Origin: Flammulina velutipes
Lineage: Eukaryota; Basidiomycota; Agaricomycetes; Agaricales; Physalacriaceae
Direction: 5' to 3'
Assembly: GCA_011800155.1 (NCBI GenBank)
Contig: CM022375.1
Coordinates: 186,001 to 250,000, forward strand
DNA length: 64,000 nucleotides
The translations under genes and the position numbers were made by a program. The notes below the pieces were generated by a model. That model did no database searches and had not been told where the DNA came from. It saw nothing but the letters and a program-made list of their open reading frames with translations. Shown one piece after another: positions 1 through 11,956 of this stretch. The stretch's first letter is position 1, and every line of letters starts with the position of its first letter.

Positions 1-625
1 ATGTCGCCTATCGTTGCGTTGGTCTTCTGTGCTCTTGAAGGTACTGTATCATGGCATACAGATGTAGTCAGCCTTCCTTTCCTACTCCGAGATCCTGTTC
101 GTCAAGGCGGACTCCTCTTCTGAGCCACCACTGTATAGCCCACCAAGTCTTCTCGTGGCCGTTGCGCATCTCGTTTTTATACTCTTCGTCCACTCTTCCA
201 TGAATGAGACTACGCACCGACTCTGACTACAGAGAAAAGTGTGTCGTGTGGTGGCGTAATTTCAAGATTCGGTAACGATACTGTACTATCTTTTCCCAGC
301 TCTCGGATCATACAATTCGCTGTCACATAAGAGGATCTTGAATTGATCCCAGATTGGTCTACGGAGCTGAGCGTCAGATGTTGCAAGCGCGCTGTCCTCC
401 TGTTATATAAATACTACTACCGTGTATGGATCTTCGAGTCGGTGAACTCGTCAACCATCTTGATCCGACTGACTCCAACGGTCTCATCTCCGTCTCTTCA
501 ATTTCTGCAACGGATCCAGCGGGGGTGAAATCGATGTCAATCTTTCGTCTCCGAGTCGCCCAACAACCAAGCGAGATAACCACATATATTTACCCGTGCC
601 GTAGAATTTATGCCAGCTCATGAAG

Positions 626-1104
626 AGGACCCCCGAATATCCTGCCAAATGTCTGGTACGCGTGCGGATAAAAATGGGTATGCTTTCAAAACAGGTCTGA
701 GGCAAATGCGGATGCAAATGGGGTTGATTTTTGAAAGTGGTATGGTACCAGGCCTAGGTGCGGATAAATTTGGGCGGCTGGGGAGGTCAGAGGCGCCGTG
801 CGGATTAAAAAAAATTTGGACGCACTAGCAAGCTCGGACACCGCTCGGACTCGCAAATGCCGCGTTTGATTTCGATTAATGGCACTTCGGCCACTGTTAA
901 ATTTAATCATGGCAGGGATGGCGCGAAGGTTATGAATTTCGGCACCTCGCCCCGTGCGCCACACTGGGGCCTGATACGGCATGCGGATAAAAATCACGGC
1001 TTCGAGAGGTATGGTATCATATGCGGATACTCCTTCCTTTTTGGTATGCGGATAAGAACCTCCAACCTCAGTATCAGACATTTGGTGGGATATTCGGGGG
1101 TCCT
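626..1104. mobile_element. hAT-like non-autonomous DNA transposon (MITE), left copy
   Basis: A 479-bp element lies between perfect 8-bp direct repeats TCATGAAG at 618-625 and 1105-1112. Its ends are inverted repeats of about 34 bp that begin AGGACCCCCGAATATCC, with 31 of 34 positions matching. The interior carries several copies of a short motif, (A/G)TGCGGATA, on the plus strand near both ends, as expected of subterminal binding sites. An 8-bp target duplication is typical of hAT and P superfamilies. No transposase is encoded, and open frames crossing the element are fortuitous. Confidence 0.85.
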
Positions 1105-1665
1105 TCATGAAGCCTGCTGCAACGTCCGCCGACCCTGCTCGACGAAGAGGGAGTCCAAAGTTTCTCAAGAGAGAGAAAGTCCCCTCGAAGGTCGTCCAAC
1201 CCACCAGTTTCTCGAATCTCGTCCGCTTTCACAGATCCTTGGATACTCGGTTTGTATAACTCCGTCTCTCTGGGGAGTTCGACTGACGAATCTCTGCAGA
1301 CCGCCCCGTCCTCGAAGAAGTCGAAGCGTCTACCTGATTGGATACATTCACACTCCCGATGAATCGATGATTATTGGGTAAGACGACATGTCCCCTTCAT
1401 TGTCATGGGATTACAAAGATGAGGGCCAAAAAATCCGTGAAGGCGGGCAGCTCACTCAACCCATCAGCTAGACGATTTCCGCCAAGTTCTATATCGTCAA
1501 ATTTTCGCAGGACCTTGGATTCTCCGTGCTCTAACTTGTAAGTACCACTCCGCCTCTACGGAATCCGACATCCTTTTCTAACGATGATCTGCAGACACGA
1601 AACGCCAAAATTGAACAGCACGACGATCTCTCAAGTAAAGAAAAGTTAGTTCAGTTTTTTATAAC
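1105..1665. other. No gene seen (left arm)
   Basis: The stretch between the MITE and the degraded gene shows only short open frames without recognisable protein character. The mirror interval, 24959-25519, is the same. Bases 1-617, outside the MITE, likewise hold no supported gene. Confidence 0.5.
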
Positions 1666-3633
1666 TTAAGTAAGTAAGTATGTATGTATATAAGTAAATG
1701 ACCACGCCATAAGAAACATATGTATTGGTCGCAACGACCCTACTCTGAAAGGTTCATCGACTGCATCAATGCAGAAGCGTCCAGCATCTCCTGGTCCTCC
1801 GCCGAAAGGCAAAAACTCCCCAACACCCTCTAGCGGGTGATCACTGGCACCCCCAGCGACGCCTGCATTGGCGTGCTCGACAACTCCATCGATAGAGGGC
1901 TCAGCAGTCTCAGCCGCGGCGGGCTCAACGACGTTGTCCACGGCCGCATCGACAGGCTCGGCCTCACGGAAGCGTCCAGTCACGGCATCAGATGCCAAAA
2001 AAGACTCTCTAGTGCAATGGTCGAACAGCGGGTGCTCGCCATATAAGAACCAATATGTTTTGTCGGCGAAGCGATCAAAACCCTTCCCGTCCGCACGATA
2101 CTGCTCTCCCTCGACAATGCCCAGGAAGACGTCCTTCGCATCCTTCGGGATATCCACTCATCCGTCCCATTCTCTCGGGACCTGCATCGTCTTAAACTCC
2201 TGAAGGCAACGCCGTCTAGACATCTCGATAGCCTCGACAACTGGTCTCCAGACGGGGTCTGTCTCCACCATCAACAGGTGGCGCAGTGTATGCAAACCGT
2301 ACGCCGGATCGTAAGCCAGTCCGACTTGTGTGATCGCAATCGCGATCTTGATTATCATTTCCTCGAACACGGGAGGGCAGACCAGGAAGTGAATCAGACT
2401 GAGTTTGAACGTCTTCCTCTCCACTGGCGTCAGCTCGTACACCGTCCCGCCGGGGCCCTTTCGATAGGGCAGCAAAACCTCGCTCATGATGAACCCGTAG
2501 AGAGAGGGAGAGTATGGTACGAGGGTAGTACTCCAAACGACGCCCGGGATGTGACACCACGATCCAGGAGCGTGCAACGCCAACATGCAAGCCGCAACGT
2601 CAACGAGAGAGTAATCGCCGGAATAGAAGTCGACCATCTCTGACGGGAGCATCGAGTGGCTCTCCTTGGGAATCCGGATGCGCTTGAAGTCTCCGTTGTA
2701 GACCAGCTGGTCCGCGAAGGCTTTCTGGACTATAAGCTTATTGCGATCGTCCTTCGCCCCTTTCTATGCCAGCATGGTGGTAATGTCGCGGAATTCGTGC
2801 ACCATGCGTTCGGCGGTGTGCGTCATGAAGAACAAGAAGATTGCCTTGTACTGCAAGAGCTTATCCTCCGGGGAGCGATGGATCTTCCTTACCCCAGCGT
2901 AAAACTCGCGCGGGGTCCTGGGCAGGCCACCGAGCCGTATAAAATCTTTGCCCTCGTCAGCCACTGACTTCCATCGGGAGAGAGCACCGCGTGAGTAATC
3001 CGCATATAAGCGGCACCGCCGACGGGTCCGCGATGGCAAGTGTTCGTCGAATCGACGTACACGCAACGTGCGTGCTGCCAGTAACCAGCATAGCTGTTGT
3101 CGCGCCCGAAGCCTTCGTTGTAGTAGTAAGAGCCCACCATAAAACTAATTGTACCCGTTGTACGCGCCAGGTCGCACGTTCCGAGATCGAACCGTCGCGC
3201 ACGCTGGATGAGTGGCGTAAACCTATTCTCGCCAGAATTCCTCGGGCGTTTCAGCCACGCCGGTCGCAGATAGCATGGCCCTTTGCCAAAGCGTCTCGGG
3301 GTCGTCCTCGACGGCAATGTCCTGCTCGTCAGCTGCAGTAGGTTCAACGTCCGCGCTAACAGGCGCCTCACCATGAGCCTCAAACTCCCAAGCTGCGACG
3401 GACCGCAAGACATTGTCTCCGATGGGACTGTCCTGGTAAAATCGCGTGTCCGGGGAAATGAGCGAGGCAGTCATAACAGGGATCATGGCCGTGGGGACTG
3501 GGGTATTCGCCGCTGCACAGCGTCCTATGAGGAGTAGTCCAAGGATAGACGAGGCCTTCGGTTCTGGCTCCCTAGCCCTAAAATTGACAATCGGTTGAAG
3601 ACCGCCGCTCGACACCATATCGCTGCCTCCCAA
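1666..3633 (-). pseudogene. Degraded gene of unknown function, left-arm copy
   Basis: Reading the minus strand from about 3633 to 1666, one frame stays protein-like but is broken by stops at 3223-3225 (TAG), 2764-2766 (TAG) and 2158-2160 (TGA). Between about 3220 and 2960 the protein-like reading moves to another frame; it contains a Gly/Tyr-rich segment with VGSYYYNEGFGRDNSYAGYW. Later parts are hydrophobic (the 164-codon stretch at 2652-2158), and the C-terminus is acidic and Ala/Val-rich. I do not recognise the family. The same breaks occur in the right-arm copy, so the damage predates the duplication or the arms have been homogenised. Introns could explain some breaks, but no good splice pairs were found for all of them. 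Confidence 0.6.
1668..1698. repeat. Tetranucleotide microsatellite, left copy
   Basis: An imperfect run of AAGT and ATGT tetranucleotides lies just beyond the 3' end of the degraded minus-strand gene. The mirror copy occupies 24926-24956. Confidence 0.8.
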
Positions 3634-5600
3634 GCTGGCGGAGCGTGCGTACGGTGCTATTACCCGAACTTAGTCGGGCCCTCCATGATACAGATGGGAC
3701 TCACCAGCTCGTCCACCACTCGGGGGACCATCAGAATGATATCCAGATCTCTGAGCAGGCATATTTCGCGCAAGTCACTTTTTGTAACGAAAGGAATACT
3801 AGAAACAGTCAAGTGAGTTGCAATTCGAGCTATGGGGAAGCAACATACATACACAACTTCATACTGTCATCTTCATCCAGAGGTAGGTTCTGAAGCGGTA
3901 TATCATTTCCAGCAATGTTTGCCGCGTTCGAAATAATAGAAATATTGATTCGAAGGGGCCATATATCGGCCACGAGGATAAAGAAGTGGGGTTTATTTGT
4001 GTGAATCATTCGTCCCGGATATCAGGGGATCGTCGAGTTGTTGGTCCAAGCAAAGCGGTGCACTTCGGCCAACGGGTGAGATCTTGCCTTCCAGGCTGTT
4101 AGTCACTCCGATAAAGCGCACGTTAGGATTGTGCGTTGCAAGCCCAGCCGTGGGAAGTCATAGGTCGAGGAAAGAGCAGTTTGAACATCCAAAGTCAGTT
4201 TCCTGTGGGGCGCCGGTCAGAATTTCATACCAGGGAAAAAGAGAGCCTTTACCCCAGAACTAGGAGTCGTCATCTACGCGGATAGAGGTCGTTTCGAATT
4301 GTTTCATGCGTTGGCAATGGTAGGCGAGGCTGTCCAGGCTCGAACTTCTCTAAGATTTTTTTCCGCTCAGAAACTCATTCTACTAAGAGGTATGCCGCAC
4401 GGGCAGCCTTTTATTCTATCTAGTCATGAGCTGCGTCGCCTGGATTCATTCCGCGTAAACGTTGGAAGAGCTGAATTTTGTCTTTAGGTACTCACCCAAT
4501 CGTCGTATCTAGCTGCGACCTTTGCCCTCCAGCAGACCGTCTCTGTCCATCCTACCCTTGGGGGGCTTGAGGGTTTGTACATTTATTGGAACCTCTTCGT
4601 TCTCGATACTCGACGTCCAACCTGTAGTGCAACTTTCTGGTGCTCGCTATGGCGGCTACGCCAGTACCATGATCGCGTTGTTATCCTTGGGAGGCGGGCC
4701 AGACGATTCGCGCAGGGGCTGTTTGTATCAAGTTCGACTGCCAGACCGTAAGCACGGTCTTATCGTGACTTGGTGGAGGCAGGAGGCAGAGGCGAGTCGC
4801 GTTGTTGGTCCGTGTTTACCCCTGTTCCCGACCTCTACCACCATCGTCGTCGTTTCATGCGCGCTCTACGCTCGCGAATATACCACTGCAGTATCCTTCA
4901 ATGTCAACGGGTACACGACTAATCCACATACCAATTACACTAACGTAAACAGAGTTCAGCGTCTCATCTTCAAGACAAGCCGATTTGCAGTCTTATCGGG
5001 CGACGCTGAAGGATGCCACTGCTAGCAACCGGGACCAGGAAGATACCAGGCCCCAGCCCCATCCATGCCCAGAACAACGCGATTCACGACACATAGCACC
5101 AACCTTTGCGTTGACGAACTACTCTGGCGACCTCCTAGATTTCCTTAGTGTCCGCTGATATCTCGCATGGTCTGGCATATCCATCAGGTTCCACTGATAT
5201 GCTCTCTCACAAACGCCAACAGCATTCGTCGTCCCACCAAAAGGCATGTTCGACCAAGGATTACCTTCGACGCGCTATCCATCCCAGCTCTACCATTCCA
5301 GGAGGCTGATTATCCGAGGGACCGGCGTCTACAATTTTTGCGATGGAAAGTGAACATTTGGCTGAAGATGGGTGATATGCGAGTCAGGTATGAGACAGCA
5401 CATTCAGGTCCTCGTTCCATGCTTAGTCCTTCCTCAGTGCGCGGACGTATCTCGACCTACTATCCTTATCCTTATCCTACGCTTGGTCGACCCATGTCCT
5501 CGCACTCTCGTCATTGTCGCAACTTCATCCTCCTTCCAAGTCTCATCGTCGCCCACCAAATGCCTAACCCTCTGGCGTAGATTTCGATTACATCGTCCTT
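3634..5600. other. Left arm, no defensible gene model
   Basis: Several plus-strand open frames of 60-167 codons occur here (for example 4522-5025). They do not join through convincing splice sites and show no recognised motif. The 1-nt difference between the arms, in a run of G near 3722, lies here. A hexamer TATCCT is repeated three times near 5460-5478. The mirror interval is 21025-22990. Confidence 0.4.
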
Positions 5601-5816
5601 ATGGTGCCATCTGAGTACGGCCCAAGGAATCTTTCGGAAACAGGATCGTCTATCAGTGGCGATAATCCCACCACATCTACAGGCAGCGGGTCTCTTTCGA
5701 GCTCTCAGAATGACGATGCTGACGTGAACACGGATGCTGCTTTGTCGCTATCCATGGTCAACCCCTTCCTCTTTCTGTTTTTCCTGGCGCTGTACTTTGC
5801 GAAACCTCGTTTATGA
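5601..5816 (+). CDS. Fragment with Ser/Thr-rich stretch and hydrophobic C-terminus, left copy
   Basis: The frame is open from 5582, just after an AG that could be a splice acceptor, and the first ATG is at 5601. The product has a Ser/Thr/Gly/Asn-rich segment (residues about 14-45) followed by a strongly hydrophobic tail, FLFLFFLALYF, close to the C-terminus. This resembles the end of a GPI-anchored or single-pass membrane protein of fungi. Upstream exons that would complete it could not be assembled with confidence. It may be the last exon of a decayed gene. Function unknown. Confidence 0.4.
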   Translation: MVPSEYGPRNLSETGSSISGDNPTTSTGSGSLSSSQNDDADVNTDAALSLSMVNPFLFLFFLALYFAKPRL

Positions 5817-6717
5817 TAGGGGCCTACATACCAATGTCGTGCACATTTGTCAACGATGAACACTCTATCTATCATTGCCAGTGCCGATGAGACGGATGGG
5901 CCGAAATGTCAAACAAGAAAACAGCAGGAAATACGGCTGGTGGGTATGTCAATGTTGGAGGGAGAACGAAAGGCGGGCGAACCTCTCACCTCAGAGGGGC
6001 GACACGCCCCCGGTGACCGTGTTCCCCGAGGCTACATACCTGATGATGTGCGCGCGAGCGCTAGCCGAACAGCTGGTAGTTGGCTTGGCGGTGCCAGTGG
6101 TCCTTTCTATTCATTTTCTCCTCCGACTCATCTTCTTCCTCGTCTCTCTGAATATTCCACTAAGGCTGTCGTCCCGTCATGAACTTGAGGTGTCATGGCC
6201 TGGGAACGACCATCCTCAAGTGTCTTTGCGTCATCCTGTGCCTTTGATCGAAGATTGGCCTCTTTCGATTTGGCCAAAGCGACTTCACTGCGCACGAGAA
6301 GTTCAATTTCGAGCAGTGGATGTCGTTCGAGCACTATGCCGCCGGACTTTTTCATGGCTTTGTCGTTATTATCTGCGCTTCAAAGACCGATTTAACTATG
6401 GTCTCTTTGTCGGCCCCTCCAATATCTAGGCCTAGAGGCCCCGCCAGAACCACCAAAGGTCTGTCTCGTAGCCACCCTTAAGGACATCTATTCATACCCA
6501 TACAGCCGCGCCAGCACTGACTCGAAGGCCATCTATTGCCCATCAACGAACATCTAGCACTGGGGTGTCGCGCTCAAACTCCTTCAGAATAACATCGCCA
6601 TCCTCTTCATCCTCTGGTTCAAACAGTCCCGTTAACACCTAACCTACCCCGCAGTCGTCTCGATCAATGTTCTCCTACGAAAAAGACACCTTTATCCAAT
6701 GGTCTTTAGCCGCGAAA

Positions 6718-7137
6718 GTCGTTCCCGCTTCGCCAGAGCCCTCCATCTGATTCCAGCTCACCACCAGCCACCAAAACGACTCCTGTTCGTTCCTCCCCGT
6801 GTATCATCAGCAGGACGAAGCACGAGCTCGCTGATGCCTAACAGATTGCTCAAGTCTCTGAACATTCATTTTTGGAAAATCAAGAGTCATTGGAGATGGC
6901 AGAAGGACACGTGGAGTTGGCAGAGGTTGAGTTGGAGGACGTCAAGGAACGGTTGGCCATTGCTGAGGTTGAACTCGAGGTTTACAAAGAGAGTAAAGGT
7001 TTGTATCATTTTTGTCCTCACAATCCGATTGCATTGAAATACGTACAGAACTCACACAAGATGAGGGTGGTTCCTCCAATGTCGCGAAGGATTCTTTCAC
7101 CTACATCCAACAAGAGAAACAGGACGAACGTCTCAAG
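6718..7137 (+). pseudogene. Broken coiled-coil protein gene, left copy
   Basis: A Ser/Pro-rich stretch is followed by a heptad-like, Glu/Val/Leu-rich helix at about 6872-6998 (AEVELEDVKERLAIAEVELE). A consensus intron at 6999-7048 then joins in frame to a Gln/Glu-rich exon ending near 7137. An in-frame TAA just before the helix (codon near 6840) interrupts the reading. The next donor appears altered, because GC stands where GT is expected. The helix suggests a coiled coil, but no family is recognised. Confidence 0.45.
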
Positions 7138-7491
7138 GCACCTACCAGTCATATACACTCCTGTCGCTAGTGCGCTTGGAGGCCGGGACCATGCCATGTG
7201 TGGCGCATGCCAAATTTCGATATACATGCCGTTGAACCAGAGCGCGCGAGGGTGTGACTTGATGAGAACTCGAAGTACTAACCTATTCATGCGACGTCTG
7301 GCAGCGGGTTAACAAACATATCAATAGGGAAAACACTCGAGTATACCTCTCAAGTACCAGATCAATGAGGAGGACAAGCAGTACACTCCGTGTAAAGGTC
7401 AAGTGTTTGAAGCTACGGAGTCCTTGGGGTTTGATACGGCCGGCATAGCATCAATGTACCTTTGGAATTCTTAGCGTTAGGTATGTTCAAA

Positions 7492-8943
7492 CAGAGACGG
7501 TTGACCTACTTTGAGAGAGCTCGATAGTAGAGAGATTGGTGAGGAGAGACATGTATAGCGTTCAGCGCGCGAAGTGGAAACTGCGATGGCGGTACCTGAT
7601 GCTGTCAAAACTGTGTGGCGCAGGTCACCGTTCATGTCAAATGGCATCGACAATGTCAGAGCAGTGTCTATAGCAAGTCAGAGATTAGAGTATTGAGGGT
7701 AAGTAAATAGTCCACACGCTGAAACGGACCACTCAAAGTCCCACCGCTTCTCTCAACACGACAGATTCCTGAACACCATGTCACGGTTCATAGATGCCAA
7801 CGCACAAGTTTGGAATGTTTTCTGCAGATGTCTACAACCACACCTCACTGTACACTGAGTCCGTGCTCTATTCCAGCGCTCGCAGCTTCCACGCCTACCG
7901 AGAGTCAACGCTATCCTGCGTCTGGACCTTGCAACGATTGTGATAGATCCACCCCGTGGGTTCGAAGTTGTGTAAACTTGAAACCAGTACCGTTCAGAAC
8001 ACTTGATCGACTATCACGAAGTCTTTCGATTTGGTACTGGCTTTTAAGGTCACTTACAACTCAGAGCTGCGCGGGATATACACCGATATAGTTAAATGAC
8101 GTTATCGATCTAACTATATAGAGTCCTAAACACTAGGTGAGTAAATATAAGACAGTGCGTGTTTGCATTTTTGTATCCATGGAGTTCGATCCAGCACTCC
8201 ATTCAGCAGAATCCAACTTAGTTTTTGTATAGGTGTATTGTCAGAAAATGCCGGACAGATTTTCCTAGCGAAACAAGCGAAACACTCACTCCAACACTCG
8301 CTCGAGCTAGTTCAACGTGGTGGTGGGCCATCCCGCTCAGATTTGAGACTGCTGAGTCAGCAACAACGTGGCTCCCGCCTGTGACAACTGGATTCTGATT
8401 CTGATCGTGTTTGATGCGCTCTGTGGCGCTTTCGATTCTGCCTTTAGCGCTAATCTGTGTCATATCGCTATAGTTCCCGATGGGCAGGATACGCGCTGGG
8501 TCCCGCACGCCATACGGATTCCTTACTAGACATATCGCACTCGTATGTCACAGCGCCAACACTCACTAAGGCAAATTTGGGTCCGTCGTGTACTCCCGGG
8601 GAAAGACAAAGTCTTCGATTATGTTGGATTGGGACGTCGTCTGAGGAATGGTAGGCTACACTGGTCGTATTTTTCCCAGATTATATTTCCTTTGGACTGC
8701 CCGACGACTTGTATACGTTGATAGCGATGATCGTGGAAATACTATCAATTTCTGTAACAGACTAAGAGACTTTCGGGGTGATCTGAGTGATTCTTCATGC
8801 CAAGTTTGACAGTGCAGAAAGAGAATTCAAATACATTGGACTGGGTACAGTAGATTATGAGGACACATAGCTAGCAAAATAGATGGAACACAAAGCACTA
8901 CAATAACTATACCCTCTCCAGTTCCAACCCTACCGCTTCAACC
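7492..8943. other. Spacer start, no gene seen
   Basis: This stretch just inside the left inner breakpoint has only short open frames (up to 96 codons) on either strand. None carries a recognisable motif, and splice sites do not join them. Confidence 0.45.
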
Positions 8944-10791
8944 CTACCGCTCTTCAGTAACAAGAGCATTAATTGCCTGCGAAACCTCATTTCCAGCCTT
9001 CCCCATCGCCGCCCTAACCTCCTCATCCCTCACCGAGTCAAGCACCTTCTTCGACCTCCACCGATCCGGATGGAACGCCCTCTGGGCAGCCGACAACACC
9101 TTGGAATACTGCGCCGGAAATAGCTCCTCCACAGTCTTGAAAAACTTCTCCGTGCTCGCCCATGTGACCGTATCCAGCTTAAATGAAGGCTGTCCGAACG
9201 ACAACAGCGGCCACGGGACGCTAAGCTCGGTCATCGGGCGCGCCTCGGAGAACGACGCGATGATGAACTCGTCCAAAACAGTCTGGAAGCGCCGGATGCA
9301 GAAATCATGCCAGTGTGGCCACTGGTCATAATGTTTGTACATGCCCAGGTCGTGGTCGCGTTGGATGCAGCGTTTTTGCTCGGTGACCGTAGCAGCCTGC
9401 CACTTCCGCTGACGCGTCGCCTCCCGTTTAGTCGCCGCCTTTTTCCTCTCTTCTTCCAGCATTAGCGCATGCTGGCGTCTCCTCTCTGCTTCTGCCTCCT
9501 GCAACACCCTTGCCTCTTCCTCGTCCATCTCCCTCTTCCTCTTGCGCTCAGCCTCGGCCTTTTGCATCCCCTGCATCCGCACACGTGCAGCCAGAATCTC
9601 CTCGTGACGACGCGCCTCCTCCCGCTCCTGCTCCGGTCGTTCCTGCTCCTCCTTTTTCTTACGCGCCCTCTCCTGCGCCTCGATCTTTTCAAGCTTCTTC
9701 ACCTCCATCTCAATCCTCTCCCTCTCCTCCTTCTCCCTCCGTGTGCGTTCCACCTCCCGCTTAACATCTTCCAGCTCCCGCCTCGCCTCCTCAGCCTGCA
9801 TCTTCAGAGTCAAATACGCCTTCGGATCCAACAATCTCTCCCGCTCCTTCACAACCTCCAACTCCCGCTCCGTCGCCTCGAACCGGAAGCGCATCTCGTC
9901 GAGGTCCTTGAAGGCCTTGCTCGCTTGTCGCTCCAGGATATCATTCTGGAGCATCGCGTCCGCGTGCATTGTACACTCCGTTTCGAGAGAGGCGACTTTT
10001 GCTGCGAGGGTGTCTAACGCGGCGGAGAGGGTGTTATGTCGATGCTGGATGTCAGCAGCTTGGGCGCGCGCGGCGTCACGCTCTTTCAGAGCAGTGGTGA
10101 CGGCAGCAGCGAGCTCTGATATGCGCAGCACGCTCGCTCTGAGTTGAGTATCTTTTTGGCTGGCAATTGCAGCGTGCTTCTGGCGTTCCTCCTCCAGCTC
10201 TTTCTCCAGCCGCTCTACCCGCCGCTCCATCTCCTCACGCGAAGTATCGATGTCTTCGAGTTTTTGTAGGGCAGTGCGGATGGGGTCTAGGACGTCGGTC
10301 TTTAACTTTATAACGTTGAGTGAATATGATCATATAGAGTGAAAGTGAGGACGTACACTTTTGGATTCGGAGTAGCGATGTATTTGAGTCTGGGTCTGGT
10401 TCTGTGCGTTCTTGCCATGTGAACTTGATGAAGATTGAGATGAAGCAGAGGAATCGGCAGAGTGAACGATGGTGTCACTAGCACTAGCACTTGCAACTGG
10501 AGAGGAAGGGAACGAAGTGAGTGAAGACGATGAAGCAAAAGAAGAGTGGCCATGGGGACGGCGAGCTGTTGGGGAAGAAGAGGGCGACGAAGTTGGGGAA
10601 GAAGTCAGGTCTATGATGGTCTGTGCTCGCGGCGAAGAGGAAGCGGGTGGCGTGGGAGGTGTCTTCGCGGTGGGTTTCAAGTTGATATCATTCTTCGAGC
10701 TTCGGCGGGCCTTGCGTTTCTGAGGGATGGGCACGGGAATGTCTACTTCTACGCGACCCGAAGAGCGTAGGACTCGCCCTTGGGATGACAT
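8944..10791 (-). CDS. Coiled-coil protein with C-terminal HPD (J-like) motif
   Basis: Two exons, 10791-10357 and 10305-8944, are joined by an intron with a GTACGT donor and an ...AAAG acceptor, phase 0. They give 598 residues. The ATG at 10791 is chosen because the residues upstream in frame have no earlier ATG. The N-terminal part (about 1-145) is Ser/Pro/Thr-rich with basic patches, probably disordered. Residues about 150-430 form a long, highly charged coiled coil rich in Glu, Arg and Lys. The C-terminal 150 residues are globular and contain AFHPDRWRS with His557-Pro558-Asp559, then a helical stretch with VSQAINAL. HPD is the signature of J-domains, which stimulate Hsp70 ATPases. This Agaricomycete family is only J-like, so a cochaperone role is inference. 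The frame is intact. Confidence 0.8.
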
Positions 10792-11379
10792 GGGGTAGCG
10801 CAGACAGAATCGGTCCTCTAACACGTCAAGGCGCGTTTCTGCTTCGAGTTGATGGGGAGATGGGGAGATGACAACTTGTTACGTAAAAGCACAATCAAAG
10901 TCATTTGTCTCTTTATGGATGCACACTTTCCCACGGTGCAGGTTTGCGCTTGGTGGCGCTTGGGCTAGAACTTCAAGAGGGTAGGATACAGAGTCCTTGA
11001 TATAAACAACACAGTAGCGTCACATGTCTACACAGAGTCCATAGACTCATCACAGTCAAAGTGCGGCGGTCAAGTCTCTGTTGATATTAGCGGGCCGACC
11101 TAGAGCCTACTTCCAGAGTACGTGCCGGCGTTGAATAGCGCTCAAACGTAGCGTTTGGTGGCCTGTCTGCACCGCCGTTGCCCTCGTCTGTCTGCACGCC
11201 CACCCGCATCGCTCACACCCACATCGCTCACACCCGTACATCTACCTCGTTCGCACCAACATCGTGCGTGTCGCCTATGATATATGGGCACTCACAACGT
11301 CCAGGCCCATGCGCATGTTTTCCACATGGGTCAAATCCACGCCCCCATCGTCCAGTGAGCGCCCGCTCGGGTTGTCCAT
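10792..11379. other. Upstream region of the coiled-coil gene
   Basis: No gene seen. It includes the probable 5' flank of the minus-strand coiled-coil gene and a short Thr/His-rich repeat-like plus-strand stretch (CGCTCACAC units near 11210-11235). Confidence 0.4.
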
Positions 11380-11956
11380 ATGCTCCATTTCAAATTCCCA
11401 CACAAGCCACCTCGGGGACCACGTGTCGTTTGGACGTCTTCCGTCCTCGCCACACTCGCTGAGCGCCCCCTACTTGCTCTTCTTGTGGAAAAGATCTCGA
11501 TTTGGATGTCTGTAACCTACCCAAATGACGTTGGACTTCGCCAATTCGACGGTCCGTTCGCTCGCCAGCTACAGAAATTACTTCCTCTGCTCTCGTCCCT
11601 CAAACATGCGATGAATAGTGATTCGTACAAACGCACCATTGTGGCTGCGGTGCGAGTTCACATGTCCCAAGCCTCTTATAGAGGTCTTGGAAGCTTGGAC
11701 TACAAGCGTCGAATCCCTCGTATCCCGGGGACATTCCATGCAAAACGTCATTCTGGCGTTCCCACAGCTCGATATCGCAAGTTCGGACATCGCGACCGCT
11801 CGGATGGCGTTCGAGGATGTCTTCGTACGGTGTGGTTTGGATGTGTCGATCGAGGAAGCCGCCGGATCGGAAGAGAGTGCACGGGCTGCATTCCTGATCC
11901 TCGACAAGTTGGGATTGTTAGTTGTTGGGAATGATTTACAGCAGTTGGAGGATTGA
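11380..11956 (+). pseudogene. Frameshifted unknown gene
   Basis: Protein-like sequence starts at the ATG at 11380 and runs in frame 1 to about 11665 (contains FDGPFARQLQKLLPLL). It then continues in frame 2 to the TGA at 11954-11956 (contains SARAAFLILDKLGLLVVG). The two halves appear to be one gene broken by a one- or two-base shift near 11660. The product is helical and mildly acidic at its C-terminus. I do not recognise the family. Confidence 0.4.

Larger units (their letters stand above)
1..7491. repeat. Left arm of a 7.5-kb inverted repeat
   Basis: Bases 1 to about 7491 are the reverse complement of 19134-26623. Paired positions sum to 26624 in the outer part and 26625 in the inner part. 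The change reflects one extra G in a G-run near 3722 (five Gs here, four in the right arm). At the inner edge, identity is perfect up to 7470; three mismatches then occur before homology stops at 7491. The outer end is cut by the window start, so the true length is unknown. An assembly artefact cannot be excluded from sequence alone. Confidence 0.97.

Noticed and set aside
686..1381. Open frames of 172-174 codons on both strands across the MITE
   Set aside because: They run through terminal repeats, target duplications and non-coding flanks of the element and have no protein motif, so they are fortuitous.
5455..5480. TATCCT hexamer repeats, considered as telomere-like
   Set aside because: Only three units, and not the TTAGGG-type repeat of basidiomycete telomeres. 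It is an ordinary short tandem repeat.
9469..10147. Leu/Pro-rich and Ser/Arg-rich open frames on the plus strand
   Set aside because: They are the antisense of the Glu/Arg/Lys-rich coiled-coil gene, whose base composition creates long open frames opposite it.
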